Below, in pieces: positions 1-11,272 of a DNA stretch of 43,479 nucleotides. The stretch's first letter is position 1, and the number at the start of each line of letters is the position of its first letter. The notes under the pieces were generated by a model. That model searched no databases and had not been told where the DNA came from. It saw only the letters and a program-made list of their open reading frames with translations. The position numbers were made by a program, and so were the translations under genes. The DNA is from Lingula anatina (lineage: Eukaryota > Brachiopoda > Lingulata > Lingulida > Lingulidae): positions 1 to 43,479 of the forward strand of contig NW_019775566.1 in NCBI RefSeq assembly GCF_001039355.2. Reading direction: 5' to 3'.

Positions 1-700
1 CAGGGTGAAATAAACGGTTTTTGCACCTAAAAGTAATTTTGTTTAAGAGATTTAAAAATCTATTTCCATATGCTTTTGATCGAATAAAGTATACGTATAG
101 GGCATCAAACTAAAGCTAATTGTTTGAAATTTTACTAAAATGTTTTATCGCAGTCCATTCTTGCACTATAAACGGCTGAAATCCTTAAATATAAAAATTG
201 TGCACCTGGGGCTAGTTGCCCCCCTTGTCTCGGGGCAAGTTGGCCCCTCACATAGACTACAATCCTTTGCGCACAACAGAGCTATAGACCATTGTTAAAG
301 CACTGTTATTCTTAATTAAAACAAAACAAGTTTAATTAATAGATATTTTGGTTCTTACAACACATACAACGTAACGTAGAGAAACCTCAATATATCTGCC
401 TCATTTGAACTACTTATTCATCAAAAACTCTCATAAATCAATTTTATAAAGTAAAAAAGTATTTTATGACGTTTACATAGGATACTTACTTCATTTAAGT
501 ATAGGGTGCCAACTTGCCTCGACCCGTTTTTCGTCAAATTGTGAGCCATCTGGCATTATATTTGAGAAATAATGACGTTGCATAGGTAGCTTACTTCATG
601 GTGCTTACTTCAAAACCACTTTTGTTACTCTAACTCACGCCCAGTTGGCTCTTTAAGGCCAAAAGTGTCTAACTGGGCCAACTAGCCCCGGTCTGCCCTA
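1..700. mobile_element. Probable DNA-transposon end with repeated GGGGCAAGTTGGCCCC-like motifs
   Basis: The motif GGGGC(A/T)AGTTGGCC and its inverse recur near 207-247, 507-525 and 640-690. The right edge reads CCAACTAGCCCCGGTCTGCCCTAG, which looks like a terminal inverted repeat. The left end may lie outside the window. No transposase frame is visible. Confidence 0.35.
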
Positions 701-1138
701 GTCGTTGCTGAAAATATGAACTTTTAACCAAAACTGAGTTAAATATTGTCAAGAATGCATTCCGTATTTTCTCCAGTGGATACAGTTATGGTCAGTTACA
801 GAAACAATTCTAAGTTAATCTAAAGAACAGTAATAGATGACAATAAGTACGTGACCGCGTATTAAATTCGAAATACCTTCTTTCCATTAACGAAAAATAC
901 TAGCTCATCAGCGTCCATGCTCTTTGTTAACAGTAACCTCACCACTACCGTATGTTCGGGTGTAGGCTTATGTTTCTTTCAGGTACCAAGGTCATGGAAA
1001 GTCTTCACATGGGGGCTGACACACTGCATACAACGTTGGGCAACCGAAGTATCTTTAACTGACGCTTGACGTTTTAACTGCATGTATCACGAGATGGTAT
1101 AGCATTATATCAAGCCTCGGTCACAACCGGACGCACGA

Positions 1139-2057
1139 CTTTCAGGATCGTACGTCCCCTGCGATTTTTGGGTGTTGCGGAGGCCGTGGAGTTCGTAGAG
1201 GTAGAGGAAAGTCTGCCTTGCGAGTCGCAAGGGCCACATGAGATGTCCTTTCAAATTGTACTCATTTCTTGAGTTTGTCTTGCGTCTTGTGTACGTGGCA
1301 CACACTCACCACTTACGAAGGGAATGCAACGCACGGCTAAAGTAGTGCCCTTTTCCGTCGGTTTTGAAAATTTTGCAAATTGTACACGTTACACAGTCGA
1401 CGTTCATTGTAGAGACAAGAGCGTGCGTCCTGAGCACGCCTTTTATACACCAGGCGTGAGGGTGACGAACGTGCGACGCATTCCCGGTGTGCTCTCTACT
1501 TTGTTCGTTAGTTGTGAGGGCGTGCGCCTTACTCAACAGGCAAAGGGCACTTGCTCCTTCATTGCTTCAGGCCTACCCAACTACCAGACTCGGCACATAC
1601 GGATCCTGAATTAACCGGTATAGCGGACCACACTACCCGTTTTCAAGGTGTGTCAGATCGCATTTCGGAGTATCAGTCAGAACACCGACAGGATGAGCCC
1701 GCGGTCGCCCTACAAAAACTGTTCTGGGGTATGATACTCCGAAATGCGATCTGACACACACATTGAAAATGGGTAGAGTGGTCCGATATAGGCCTTCCGG
1801 TTAATTCAGGATCCGTATGTGCCGAGTCTGGTACAGTGTAGTTGGGTAGGCCTGTGCTTGCGACGTGCGTCTTGCACAACGCGCATCTCTCTTGCTAACT
1901 CCGTGCGAGGGGAGCAAGTTACGCTTGCGGCCTCGCTGTTCGCAGGCTATTCGTAGAATCTTTTGGACATGTCCAACATCCTCCGTACGTGCTTACGGGC
2001 TGTCTGTGAACTCGAAATTTCATAAGAAGGTCTTGCGTGGGACGTGAGATTCTGAGC
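1139..2057. mobile_element. GC-rich non-autonomous element with internal palindrome
   Basis: Weak inverted ends (TCAGGATCGTACGTCCC on the left; a similar reverse complement near 2035-2057) enclose a strong inverted repeat, 1568-1675 against 1732-1854. Composition (many CG, ACG and CGT steps) differs sharply from the AT-rich flanks. ORFs here have no exon borders or known domain. Confidence 0.45.
1568..1854. repeat. Long inverted repeat (arms about 108 and 123 bp)
   Basis: The left arm begins CAGGCCTACCCAACTA and the right arm ends TAGTTGGGTAGGCCTG. Both contain GGATCC next to the AATTAACCGG string or its reverse, and GTCAGATCGCATTTCGGAGT or its reverse. The loop is about 56 bp and the arms are near-identical with small indels. 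Confidence 0.85.
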
Positions 2058-2189
2058 AAAATTTGGACGCAAACAGTCCGTAAGAGCCCGTACAGCCGGT
2101 TGTGACTGAGGCTTCACATGATATACATACCGATAGAGAATATTCGTTTACCCGTGAACCCCCTATAAAGTGATAGATACAATACGAGA

Positions 2190-2275
2190 CGCCGAGCTGT
2201 ACGTGAAATATTACGAGTGTATTGGCGAGCCGCAGGCGAGACAGTACTCGAGTAATTTTCACGTACAGCTCGGCG
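2190..2275. repeat. Inverted repeat, arms about 28 bp
   Basis: CGCCGAGCTGTACGTGAAAT (2190-2209) pairs with ATTTTCACGTACAGCTCGGCG ending at 2275, with one mismatch. The centre is CG-rich. It lies close to the larger palindrome and may be part of the same element family. Confidence 0.75.
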
Positions 2276-3569
2276 ACGAGTGTTGTATCTGGCTTAAACC
2301 ACGGCCTCTGATTGGCTACCACACTGGTAGTATACTAGTTAAGAATACTTATGCCACGCTCTGGAGATGCTCTATGAAGTCTATTACACGTTCACTAATC
2401 ACCTCTCGCAAATTACTTAGGTAATACCTGGCAAATTTTGTCAGCGGTTTGCTAAACACTTGTTAAGAAAGGTCAGCTTCATTAAACGATATCCATTCAA
2501 CCTTTGACACTGACCAATTTGCAAGTCCGACACGGTTGTGACCCACCTCTTAGCTGATACCGCTGGTACCATTTCTTATGAGAAAATTGAGCAATAATAT
2601 TATTTATAGGTCGGTAAATCCACCATTTTTGAGAAGGCAACCAAAGAGTGTGTAACTACATACAGTACATGCACATACTGGTACTTATATTGAAAAGCGT
2701 TGGATGAAATTCAATTGTTCTTCTGATTAACAAGTGTATGTCCCCTATGACAGAATTGATGCTTAAAGCATATATGACAACTATTTTTTGTAACAATTAT
2801 CATTTAGGTTGGTGGCTTGACGATTTTCAATTGGCAGACCAAATTTAAAGGCCCTGATAAGAGTCTCATCATCGACAATGAAAGGCGCCATAGTTTGTAA
2901 TATGGATTTTGCACAGCCGCAATTCCTGGTTGCAAAATGCGTTGCAGGTGCGAAATGCGACTCTACATAATTAGTTCAACCTGAGCCGCGTTTGTTGAGA
3001 GAACATCTCCATATTTGTTGTCACGTATTGTAATTTTTACTGTTCGTTTCAAAACTTCGTAGAGTTAGCTTCACATCTTTGTCTAATTTTTGAACAATGC
3101 CAACTGCATAACACAGAACATATGGCAAAGTATGGTTTCAAGGATTGTCAAGTTGAGGTCATGCAGTATAAAACGTTATTTAAACTTAATTTTATTCAAG
3201 ACGGGGAAAAAACGAACATTCTTGAAAAGATTTAGAACCAGTAGTTACATTTGCACATTGAAACTCAAACAGGTCGCCTTATGAAGTCAACGGCAAACAA
3301 ACACCAGCAGCTGAAAAAAATTCTCAATATTGCCACACCATAGTTATAGAGGTTGAGAACCCTTCAAAATGGCATAAAACGGAAACTTATGTTTTACCTA
3401 TCCAAACAACAGCAACAAATTCACATTCATGATAAACAACTCAAATGACACAGTGGTCATTACTTTGGCTAAGTTTTCACCCAAAAGAGTTCGTAAATAA
3501 TAAGGTCAATTTCACTACGCAAGAAAATCGGATAATGAGAAGATATGCGTAACTCATAGTTAAGAATAA

Positions 3570-3705
3570 CTTAAGTCAGATTCCCTGGCTTAGAACTTAA
3601 TTACCAAGGTTACATGGTCACATGGGTACATTTAACCCTATTAGGAGTAGCGTTACAGCGTTCTCATGGAAATACTAGTCAACAAAGCCAGGAAACTGAC
3701 TTAAG
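3570..3705. mobile_element. Small MITE-like element with 20-bp inverted ends
   Basis: CTTAAGTCAGATTCCCTGGC at 3570-3589 is inverted as GCCAGGAAACTGACTTAAG at 3687-3705, with one mismatch and one base of indel. It is 136 bp long with no coding capacity. Confidence 0.6.
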
Positions 3706-4621
3706 TTTTTTTGTTTTTGTTTTTTTGTGAAACTGGGGCCTACTCAATTTGACTAAAAAGTATAAGCCTTCAAATCCTGAAGCTGAGATTCAGTGAGCAT
3801 TTACCGTCTAGCCATGAGGGGCACATAAATTTTGGCGTTTTGGACTTAAAATGGTGCCATTTGGTACAGTTTAGAACTATGATTCAGCTAGTCAAAATTC
3901 TTATGTAAAGAGCCGTGACCACCCTCCACCCCGCCATCCTTAAACCCGCCACTGTTGTGGTAAGAGAACAAGGATCCACGCCTGAAGATTTGCTTTATTC
4001 TCAACTTTTTACAGACATTAACTATATGGAAATTATTTTGTTACTAGTTCATTCAGATCTCTTTGATATTCAATAATAGCAGATATATCTAATGCAATAA
4101 ATAATTTGCACAAGGGACAAAAATTATATTTCTCTTGAAAATTTTCACTCTACCAAAAGGAAATATATATAAATATAAACATTACAAGTAACGTTTTCAA
4201 ATAATTACATAACCACATATATTATGGAAACAAGCAACCTTTTTCCTGATAAAATATGTTAATTAGTTTTCAGTTAATAGAAAATCACACTTAACATACA
4301 TCATGAAACAGTAATAAAAGCTCTCAATTAAGAGAATAGTATTTGTTAAAAAGAATTTCCTGGAATTCTCAATAATTTTTCAATCTTTATAGACCTATAT
4401 TCCATCACAATTAAACTCACCAAAAGCTTTATTTACTAAAATTACTCCTTTCATTATTGAGCATAATCCAAGTGTATGGTTAACTTATTTAAAGGGCATT
4501 CTTAATGGGATTTTGGTAAGAGAATATAGTGAAATTAATCTCCACTGATAATTTCTTTTTATCAGATCTTCACTTGTTGACCTCATATGACATAAAACAT
4601 TACAAATTATACACTTAGGGG

Positions 4622-4857
4622 GCATTCACATTCACACATCGTACTAGCTGGGTCGGTCCAACTCTGTGGGGGATTTTCGATAAAGTGCATTCAGTGGAAT
4701 CAGCTAAATCAGCACACCATGAGTACAGGTAATTACCCCCTAAAGCTGCTCAAGGAGGCATGTCAGACAATTAAGCTTATTCCACTGATTGAACTTTAGT
4801 GAGAATTCTCCAAAGAGTTGCACTGTTCCAGCTAGTGCAATGTGTGAATCTGAATGC
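4622..4857. mobile_element. MITE-like palindromic element
   Basis: The left end GCATTCACATTCACACAT pairs with the right end ATGTGTGAATCTGAATGC, and similarity continues inward (CTAGCTGG..., GGGGATTTTC / GAGAATTCTC). The centre has GGTAATTACC and a CATGTCAGACA string resembling the centre of the ACCCTG element family in this window. Confidence 0.65.
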
Positions 4858-5824
4858 AGTTTTAGATACTTATATTAACATTCAATGATATGGACATCAA
4901 TACTTGCATGCCTTATCAGATATAAGGCCATAGAATAGTTATAATTAGTCTAGAGAAGAAATACCTCAAATAAATTACCCATATTTTGCACATTTCGTAT
5001 AAAATTTTCTCGAAACTTTACAATTTTCTTTGGCAAACAAAGAGGAAAAATTTTGCCAAAAGTAGAGGAACTCCAACCCTCTTCATGCTATAGTTAACCC
5101 TTCACTCACTTTATTGTCCCAGCAGCAGCTCATCCAGGTGGCCTTCTGCTTGCCTGGTAACTGTTGGATCCTAAAAGCCAACTGATGTCATTTGCATCAG
5201 TGCAGAATTGGTTTACACCCTGTTAGCATTACTGCACTTTAAATCATGAAGTATATGTAGTTGGGTGCAGGATAGTTAAGAACTTATACATGTCGGCCCA
5301 TTCTTACCTGTAGGCAGCAATGTCAGTAGGGGAGAATCTTGTTCTGAAAAGGTGAACCTTTGTACCCTCTCTGCTGACCTAACTTGAGAAATGAACCTAC
5401 AAGATCAAATATTGTTTCAGAGTGGATTTTCCAGCTTAAAGAGAAGTTGCTGTGACCCCCCTCCCCCTCCTTGCTTACGGCCTAGCTGTCATCGGAGGTT
5501 CTCAATCCACTCTACCTTTTCTCCTTTTTTCTTTTTCCTCTCTTCTCATCCTGTTTCAAAGGGGGTAAATTATTGCACTTAAGTGCACTGTCGATTCTGT
5601 TGGTAGGAAGAGAAGAGTAAAAGAAAGTAGGAAGAGAAGAGGAAAATACATGTACTTTGAAATGACTCATGTACTAATGAGTAATAGAAATGCCCTGGCA
5701 AAGCCTCTCTTTGGAGTAATGTCTATACAACAGTACATGCTTATTCAACACATTTCTGACTACCAGTGTCCTTTGATTTCTGAAGTTAATCCATTGTTAA
5801 AAACTTGCTACACAACTGGCATAG

Positions 5825-6044
5825 ACCCTGTTTCCATACCCAGATAGATCTAGCAGGATCGAGCCATTCCTGAAGGGTTTCTCACTAAATTGCATTCAGC
5901 TTAAGTGGCTAAGATGTCTGGCACCCATAACAGCTTCAGTAGGTGTGCCAGACATAAGAGCTGCTCAAGCTGAGTGAAATTTAGCAGGAAACCCCTCAGC
6001 GATAGGTCAATCCTGCTAGATTGATCTAGGTATGGGAACAGGGT
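5825..6044. mobile_element. ACCCTG-family MITE, copy 1, with 5-bp target duplication CATAG
   Basis: Ends are ACCCTGTTTCCATACC and GGTATGGGAACAGGGT. Flanks are CATAG on both sides (5820-5824 and 6045-6049). Inverted arms contain TAGATCTAGCAGGATCGA or its inverse, and an inner TGTCTGGCAC pairs with GTGCCAGACA. Its edge is 77 bp past the NAPG stop, so it may lie in the NAPG 3' UTR. Confidence 0.8.
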
Positions 6045-6120
6045 CATAGTTTACACATCTCAAAAACCACAATTTCCACAGCCATGTGTCTTTACATATG
6101 ATAATATATTAATTTAAAAG

Positions 6121-9100
6121 TTAGAGCAATCCTCCTGCATATTCATCCTCATCCTCATCCTCCTCCTCGGCTCCACCCTGGGGTGCGGCACTTGACCCTG
6201 AGCCAGCATCTGCTCCACTGACTGCCTCTGGCTTCCGTCTCTGCTCACCAGGGATGGCCAAGTCCCGTGCTAGTTTGGCAAACTGAAAAACAAAATTGAT
6301 TTATCTCATTATTTCAACAGCTATGGTTACGTCTGGAATAAGTAAAAATAAATGTTTTTTTTTTTTTTTCAGATAATGTGCAGTTATATGGTAATCTTGC
6401 TGTTTATACAGTGATAAAAAATGACTCTCAAGAACAAAAAACTTTAAATCTAGTTATGCTTCTTCAGTGAGAAAGTAAAATGATGCTTTACAATTTCTTT
6501 TCCTGCTAGTTATTTAATTAATAAAGTGTGTTTTTTGTGACTGAAATATACAATTTAATTTATTTTAAAGATATTAATTTCAAGTGTTTTTTTTTTCAAT
6601 CATACTTCAAATATAAAATAATGCTACCTTTTTTTAATATGCATTCAAAATATTTAGCATATGTGGCAAACACTAGTGGTCCAATACACCCTGTATTATT
6701 CAGTATAAATCCATACATGTTTTCATCTGATCAAGTTCAGGGAGTGGGAACTTACCTGGTTATCCTGGTATTTGAATAGAGGGAGATTGCACACTGCCCG
6801 AAGTGTATCGTTATCGCCCTGGTCATAGGCATCCAAAAGCTGCTCCAGGGCCGAGGCTTCCTCACTTTCTACAAAACCAGGGTAACTGGAAGAGAATTAG
6901 ATACCTTCAGTGATAATGTCTATAATGTCTACAGAAAGTAGAGCTCATGAAAAGCACTGAACTTTTAGGACACTCCCGTATGAGAACATGAGAATGTTCA
7001 CAAATGGGTTTTGTAACCCTAGCTAATGCGCGGTAACTCCATGGGACTCTCGTTGAATGCAGTCAGTTAATGCGCACTAACTCCATGGGGACTCTCGCTG
7101 AATGCAATCAGATTAACAAACAAACACACATCCTCTTGTTGCCAACGTACTCCTAAAATCACCAATTTTCCATATCATGCTCAATGCCAGGAGGAGACGT
7201 GTTAGTCTGTAAATCTAATTGCGTTCAGAAAGAGTCCCTGCGAAGTTAGTGCACTAAAGCTTGGTTGAATTATTGTGAACAGTCCCAATGCCTTAAAAGA
7301 TTTAGGCGACTCCCTCGTGAGAGTAATTTGTGTTTAGAAATTAATAAAAATTTTCCCAAAACATCACATAAAAATTTTTAAAAAACTTCCTTACATACTT
7401 CATAACTTACAGATAACTTTACAAGGCTAAATTTCACTTACTTGAAAGCACCTTTATATGATTTATCAGCAGCCACGTAATCTTCCTTGTGTAGATGTAC
7501 CAGGACTAAATTTAGTACAGCTTTGTATATGGTGGGATAGTTTTCTACCTCTGAATTAAGATCTATTTCTCTCTGTAACACTTTGGAGGCCTCTTCAAAC
7601 CTTTAAAACATCAAGTTTACCTGCTGAAGTCATGTTTTATATATTTCGCCTTGCTTGAATAACTGGTCAAAAAATTATCAAAATAAAAAACCGAAAAAAA
7701 AAATCCCAGAAGTTTCCCATATTTAGATTAATTCAATATCAGATTTATTCATTTCATTTAAGCTTCTTATCAATAATTGGAGAGGATTGAATAACAGTTT
7801 TATTTGAAAATGTCATTTTTCTGATGGCATCTTCTCTTGTTAGTTCAGCCACACAAATCATAATTGAAAACATTTTCATGATCATATTCATTTTACATCA
7901 ATTTTTAGACTTTTAAATAAATTTTATCTTAATATTTCCCAAAATTTATTTTAATACTTGTCCATGAGAATAAAAAACAGAGGAAAGAAAAATATGAAAC
8001 TAACAGATCAATAGAAAGCAATCCTACTAACCTTTTACACCTCACTAATAAACTGGCTGCTTTTTTAATGACTTCTGCTGCCTGTTTAGGTCTGTCTTCA
8101 TTCTAAACCACAGAAAACATGCATCATAAGAAAACACACCCATTCTTTAAGGGTGGCACATGCTTACTTTTAGCATTTATCTAACTTGAAGCCTATCCCC
8201 CACCCCACCCCTATCCAAAAAAATCTTCATCCTATTTCAATCCATCTAAAGCAATCTATACGCTACACCTGCCGTTTGTCAGATACACAAGAAGAAGAAG
8301 ATGAAGAATACAATCTTAATTCTTATGTTAATTATGTTTCTCTTTTGAATAAATGGGCTGTAGTTTTGCTTTCACTTGTTAAAATTCAAAACTGCTAAAG
8401 AAAGAAAAAACAGTTGGGGCAGAATATCTCATGTACTATAAAAGGGTGACAGAAAATGACTTGTGAAAGTAAATTCTAGCTTACCTCCACCACATCACAT
8501 GCCTTCATATATAACATTATAGCCCTGTCTGGCTTTGAGGCTTCAACCATCCTTGAAATAAAAAACAGCACAGAAGTAAGTAATAAATTACAAATTTTCA
8601 AGGTACCTGCAATCAAAAACTACAAACAGACAAAGAAATAGGAAGGAATGAAAATTATATTGAAGCAGCATTTACAAGGATTTTCAATAAAAACCTTTAA
8701 TCAATCTTGCCTTAAAACAGAATACAAGAAAGACATAATACTCTCATACAAAGATGATATGTATACGCTTACTTTGCTGCCTTCTCTAATGTTAAGGAAG
8801 CCGTATCTGGAACACCATTTTCCCTGAATATATCTCCAGCTCTTTCCATTAAGTTTGCAGCTTCCTCGAGTCGGTTCATATCCTTGGAAATCAACCCTGC
8901 TTGTTCATAGGCTCTGAAACAGATACAGTACATTTGTTATTAAAGGGATAAAATCTGTTCGTATTGACACATGAGATCCATATTTCACAATAAATATATT
9001 GTAAACAACTCATAAAAATATAATAAATACTATTTTACCGACAAAACAGCAGTTATCATAATTATTTTTAAATTTGTGATTGGCATTGGACCACTTGACC

Positions 9101-9153
9101 TCAATAGATGGCTACCCTCTATAATAATCTATTAAGAGATTATTACAAAAAAC

Positions 9154-9184
<31 letters not shown>

Positions 9185-11272
9185 CAGGGACTAACTTTGA
9201 TTGTTGGAACGGATTCATTAACCATTGGTAAGTATGTGAAAATTGCTATTTACTCCAGCAAAACCCATTTTTTGGCAAAAAAAAGAACAGTTGTTATCCC
9301 TTTAATCACTAAGCATCTTAACTGGGAACTCTTGCAAACAGGGATATGCCTATAATAATCAGGTTGGTAAATGTAAATTATTGTTTTTTCTGAAAAACTA
9401 CATTCACCAGTGCTCATTTTTATAAGAATAATTTCCTATTCATGTTTTTCTCTCTCTCCATCAAAAGACAGATATAAAGATATGATTTTTACTTACTTGG
9501 CAGCATGAAATAATCTGAAAAACTTCAGTTAAGAAATTAAACACATTCATCATAATGCTTGTTTTCCATTCAATACTTAAGGCAAACATTTTTCACAGGC
9601 ATAAAGCACAGGTTCCTTCCAAATACTTATAACTGCAATGCATGCAATTATTTTTACCATCATTTTCTATTTCTTTGATATACATTGCATATACTTTTCA
9701 TTTAAGTATAACTTGTTCAAGTACTGTTACGTGTGAATACTGTATTTTGTTAGAAATTCATAGAAATTTCATAGAAATTTTCTGACAGCCTTCCAAATTA
9801 TCTTTGTTGATCCATCCTCCATTTTTGACCATCTTCTGACAAAGAAATTAGTTGCCCATCAATTTTAACTTGAAAATCTGACCTTCTTCCGGAAGACCCA
9901 GAAGACCGCCTAAATCCGCCCCTGATTATTTTATACAAGACAATCAAGGATACGCTTTCATTTCAAGTTGAACTTCTGCAGCCTTAACATATATATCCCT
10001 AGCTTTTTCCAGTTCCTTGGCATTCCTGTAGCAAACACCTGAAGTCAGGAAAGCAAGCTTTATTGACATTCAAAATTTATATGGATATTTTAGACTGGAG
10101 GATTCTTTTACTGTCTGACATCTTTTTTTTTTTTTTTTCTGTATAAATACATAAATGGATGATACACGGTAATTAAATTTTATCTTAATCTCACTCGCAT
10201 CTAAAATAACAGTCCAATATTTTTTTTTACTGCATATGAACAATATAAATTAAAATGGTTTGAGTAAATTCAGCATTGGGTCTCAACATGTTAAATCTGG
10301 TAAACTTTGAGCCATAGAAAATAAACAATGTTTTGTTTTTTTTTTTAACTCATAACTGCATATGAACAATATCTATTAAAATGGTTTGAGTAATTTCAGC
10401 ATTGGGTCTCAACATGTTAAATCTGGTGAACTCTAAGCCGTAGAAAATAAACAGTTTCACACTGCTGCACCCACCCGCCTTAAGGTATTCATTTGCAGCG
10501 CTGTCGTAATCTGGCTTCCACTTGAAGAAAGAAGTCTTCAAACTGAAAAAATAACATTGGCATCAATATAATATTTACATGTACCCAATAGCCATGGATC
10601 ATGTACTGCATGTATACTACTCGTAGTTCTATAGGGTACAATAAAATTAATTCCAAATCATTTAAACCACCCCAATATTTATAATACTAGTACTGTATTT
10701 TGAATGAAAAAAAAAACCGGGAGAGATACTGTTAAATGTTTAACAGAAAAGGTGGAGAGAATCTTCATAAGCTGGAGCTGTGTTAGAGTGATGGTCATCA
10801 GTCTGAAATACATGTACCAATAGACATACAAAAGTCATGTAACAACATCACATTTGCTTGCATGCATGGTGTTGGAGAATAACATGCAATGTTTTGAAAG
10901 GTCGATACCTAGAATCACGTTCATCACTGATATAAGTCCGAAGGACTGACTGGCAATGAAGCGGTGTATATCCCTTGTTTGATTCCAAGTAACGGTTTAA
11001 GTTAAAGCTGGCTCGATATTTCATGAATGAAAATGCCAATATACCTGTATATCGACCCTTTGCCTTTATGCATTTAAAATACCAGGACCCAAGGCTATAA
11101 AACGTTTTGCGTTTAAGCAGTGAATAGGAGAATATTACTTTACATTCATATAAGGAATAGGTTCAGTATTATATCTCACATAAAAATACAATCAAACAAC
11201 ATCAACTCACTATTTTTCAGCTGCTTTTATGTGATCAAGAGCTTCAGCGATTTTCTTCTCCTTATGAGCCAT
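6121..11272 (-). CDS. NAPG: Gamma-soluble NSF attachment protein (gamma-SNAP), complete, 10 coding exons
   Basis: Coding exons (minus strand, 5' to 3'): 11211-11272, 10475-10542, 9954-10038, 9497-9514, 8773-8913, 8485-8551, 8032-8102, 7442-7600, 6756-6885, 6121-6282. Every junction is GT-AG, phases agree, and the sum is 963 nt, giving 320 aa against about 312 in vertebrates. Family landmarks seen in order: MAHKEKKIAEALDHI at the start, KWKPDYDSAANEY, NAKELEKARDIYVKAAE, LFHAAKAYEQAG, ENGVPDTASLTLEKAAK, VENYPTIYK, VLVHLHKEDYVAAD, ALEQLLDAYDQGD, NLPLFKYQDNQFAKLA, and the acidic tail ending DEYAGGLL. From family knowledge, SNAPs are TPR-like helical adaptors that recruit the ATPase NSF to SNARE complexes for disassembly in vesicle fusion; gamma-SNAP is the divergent isoform. 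The GA/AT-rich run coding EDEDEDE near the C-terminus is a short in-frame repeat. A MITE sits 77 bp beyond the stop codon. The start is fixed by alignment to the family N-terminus. Confidence 0.96.
7024..7258. mobile_element. MITE-like element with a duplicated left arm, in a NAPG intron
   Basis: Two direct copies of TAATGCGC-(A/G)-TAACTCCATGG plus ACTCTCG-TGAATGCA (7024-7066 and 7068-7112) face an inverted counterpart at 7210-7258 (CTAATTGCGTTCAGAAAGAG, AAGTTAGTGCACTAA). It is non-coding. Confidence 0.6.
9161..9184. repeat. Poly-A tract in a NAPG intron
   Basis: About 24 consecutive A. No SINE-like box A or box B promoter is visible upstream. Confidence 0.9.
9497..9514 (-). CDS. NAPG: NAPG 18-nt microexon
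   Basis: This exon has only 18 nt. It completes an Ala codon, codes LFHAA and gives the first two bases of a Lys codon. It joins MK at the end of the 9954-10038 exon to AYEQAG in the 8773-8913 exon, restoring the conserved ALFHAAKAYEQ string of the family. It is bounded by a TTTTTCAG acceptor and a GTAAGT donor. Skipping it would remove six residues in frame. Confidence 0.9.
9777..9923. mobile_element. AGGGGCGG-family MITE, copy 1, left end missing
   Basis: Shares ATTTTCTGACAG-CTTCCAAATTATC, the internal GACCATCTTC-GAC, CTTCCGGAAGACCCAGAAGA and the right end ATCCGCCCCT with the three full copies. The AGGGGCGG left end is absent. Located in a NAPG intron, about 30 bp from the 9954 exon edge. 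Confidence 0.75.
10229..10472. repeat. Tandem duplication, 126-bp period, next to a NAPG exon
   Basis: ACTGCATATGAACAATAT starts at 10229 and again at 10355; both are followed by TTAAAATGGTTTGAGTAA and TCAGCATTGGGTCTCAACAT. The second unit runs up to the donor of the 10475-10542 exon. The two units differ at several bases. Confidence 0.85.

Larger units (their letters stand above)
2058..6120. other. Non-coding stretch left of NAPG
   Basis: Apart from the inverted-repeat elements listed separately, this is AT-rich sequence without recognisable genes. A 30-codon stretch after an AG at 2806-2807 (2808-2900, plus) looks somewhat exon-like but has no recognised homology. The MITE at 5825-6044 and the following 76 bp probably include the NAPG 3' UTR. 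Confidence 0.5.

Noticed and set aside
1306-2322. Several ORFs of 60-100 codons in the CG-rich block
   Set aside because: They lie in inverted repeats on both strands, without conserved motifs or splice signals; they are explained by composition.
5391-6779. ORFs of 60-80 codons left of and inside NAPG
   Set aside because: They cross low-complexity runs, a MITE or introns and match no family.
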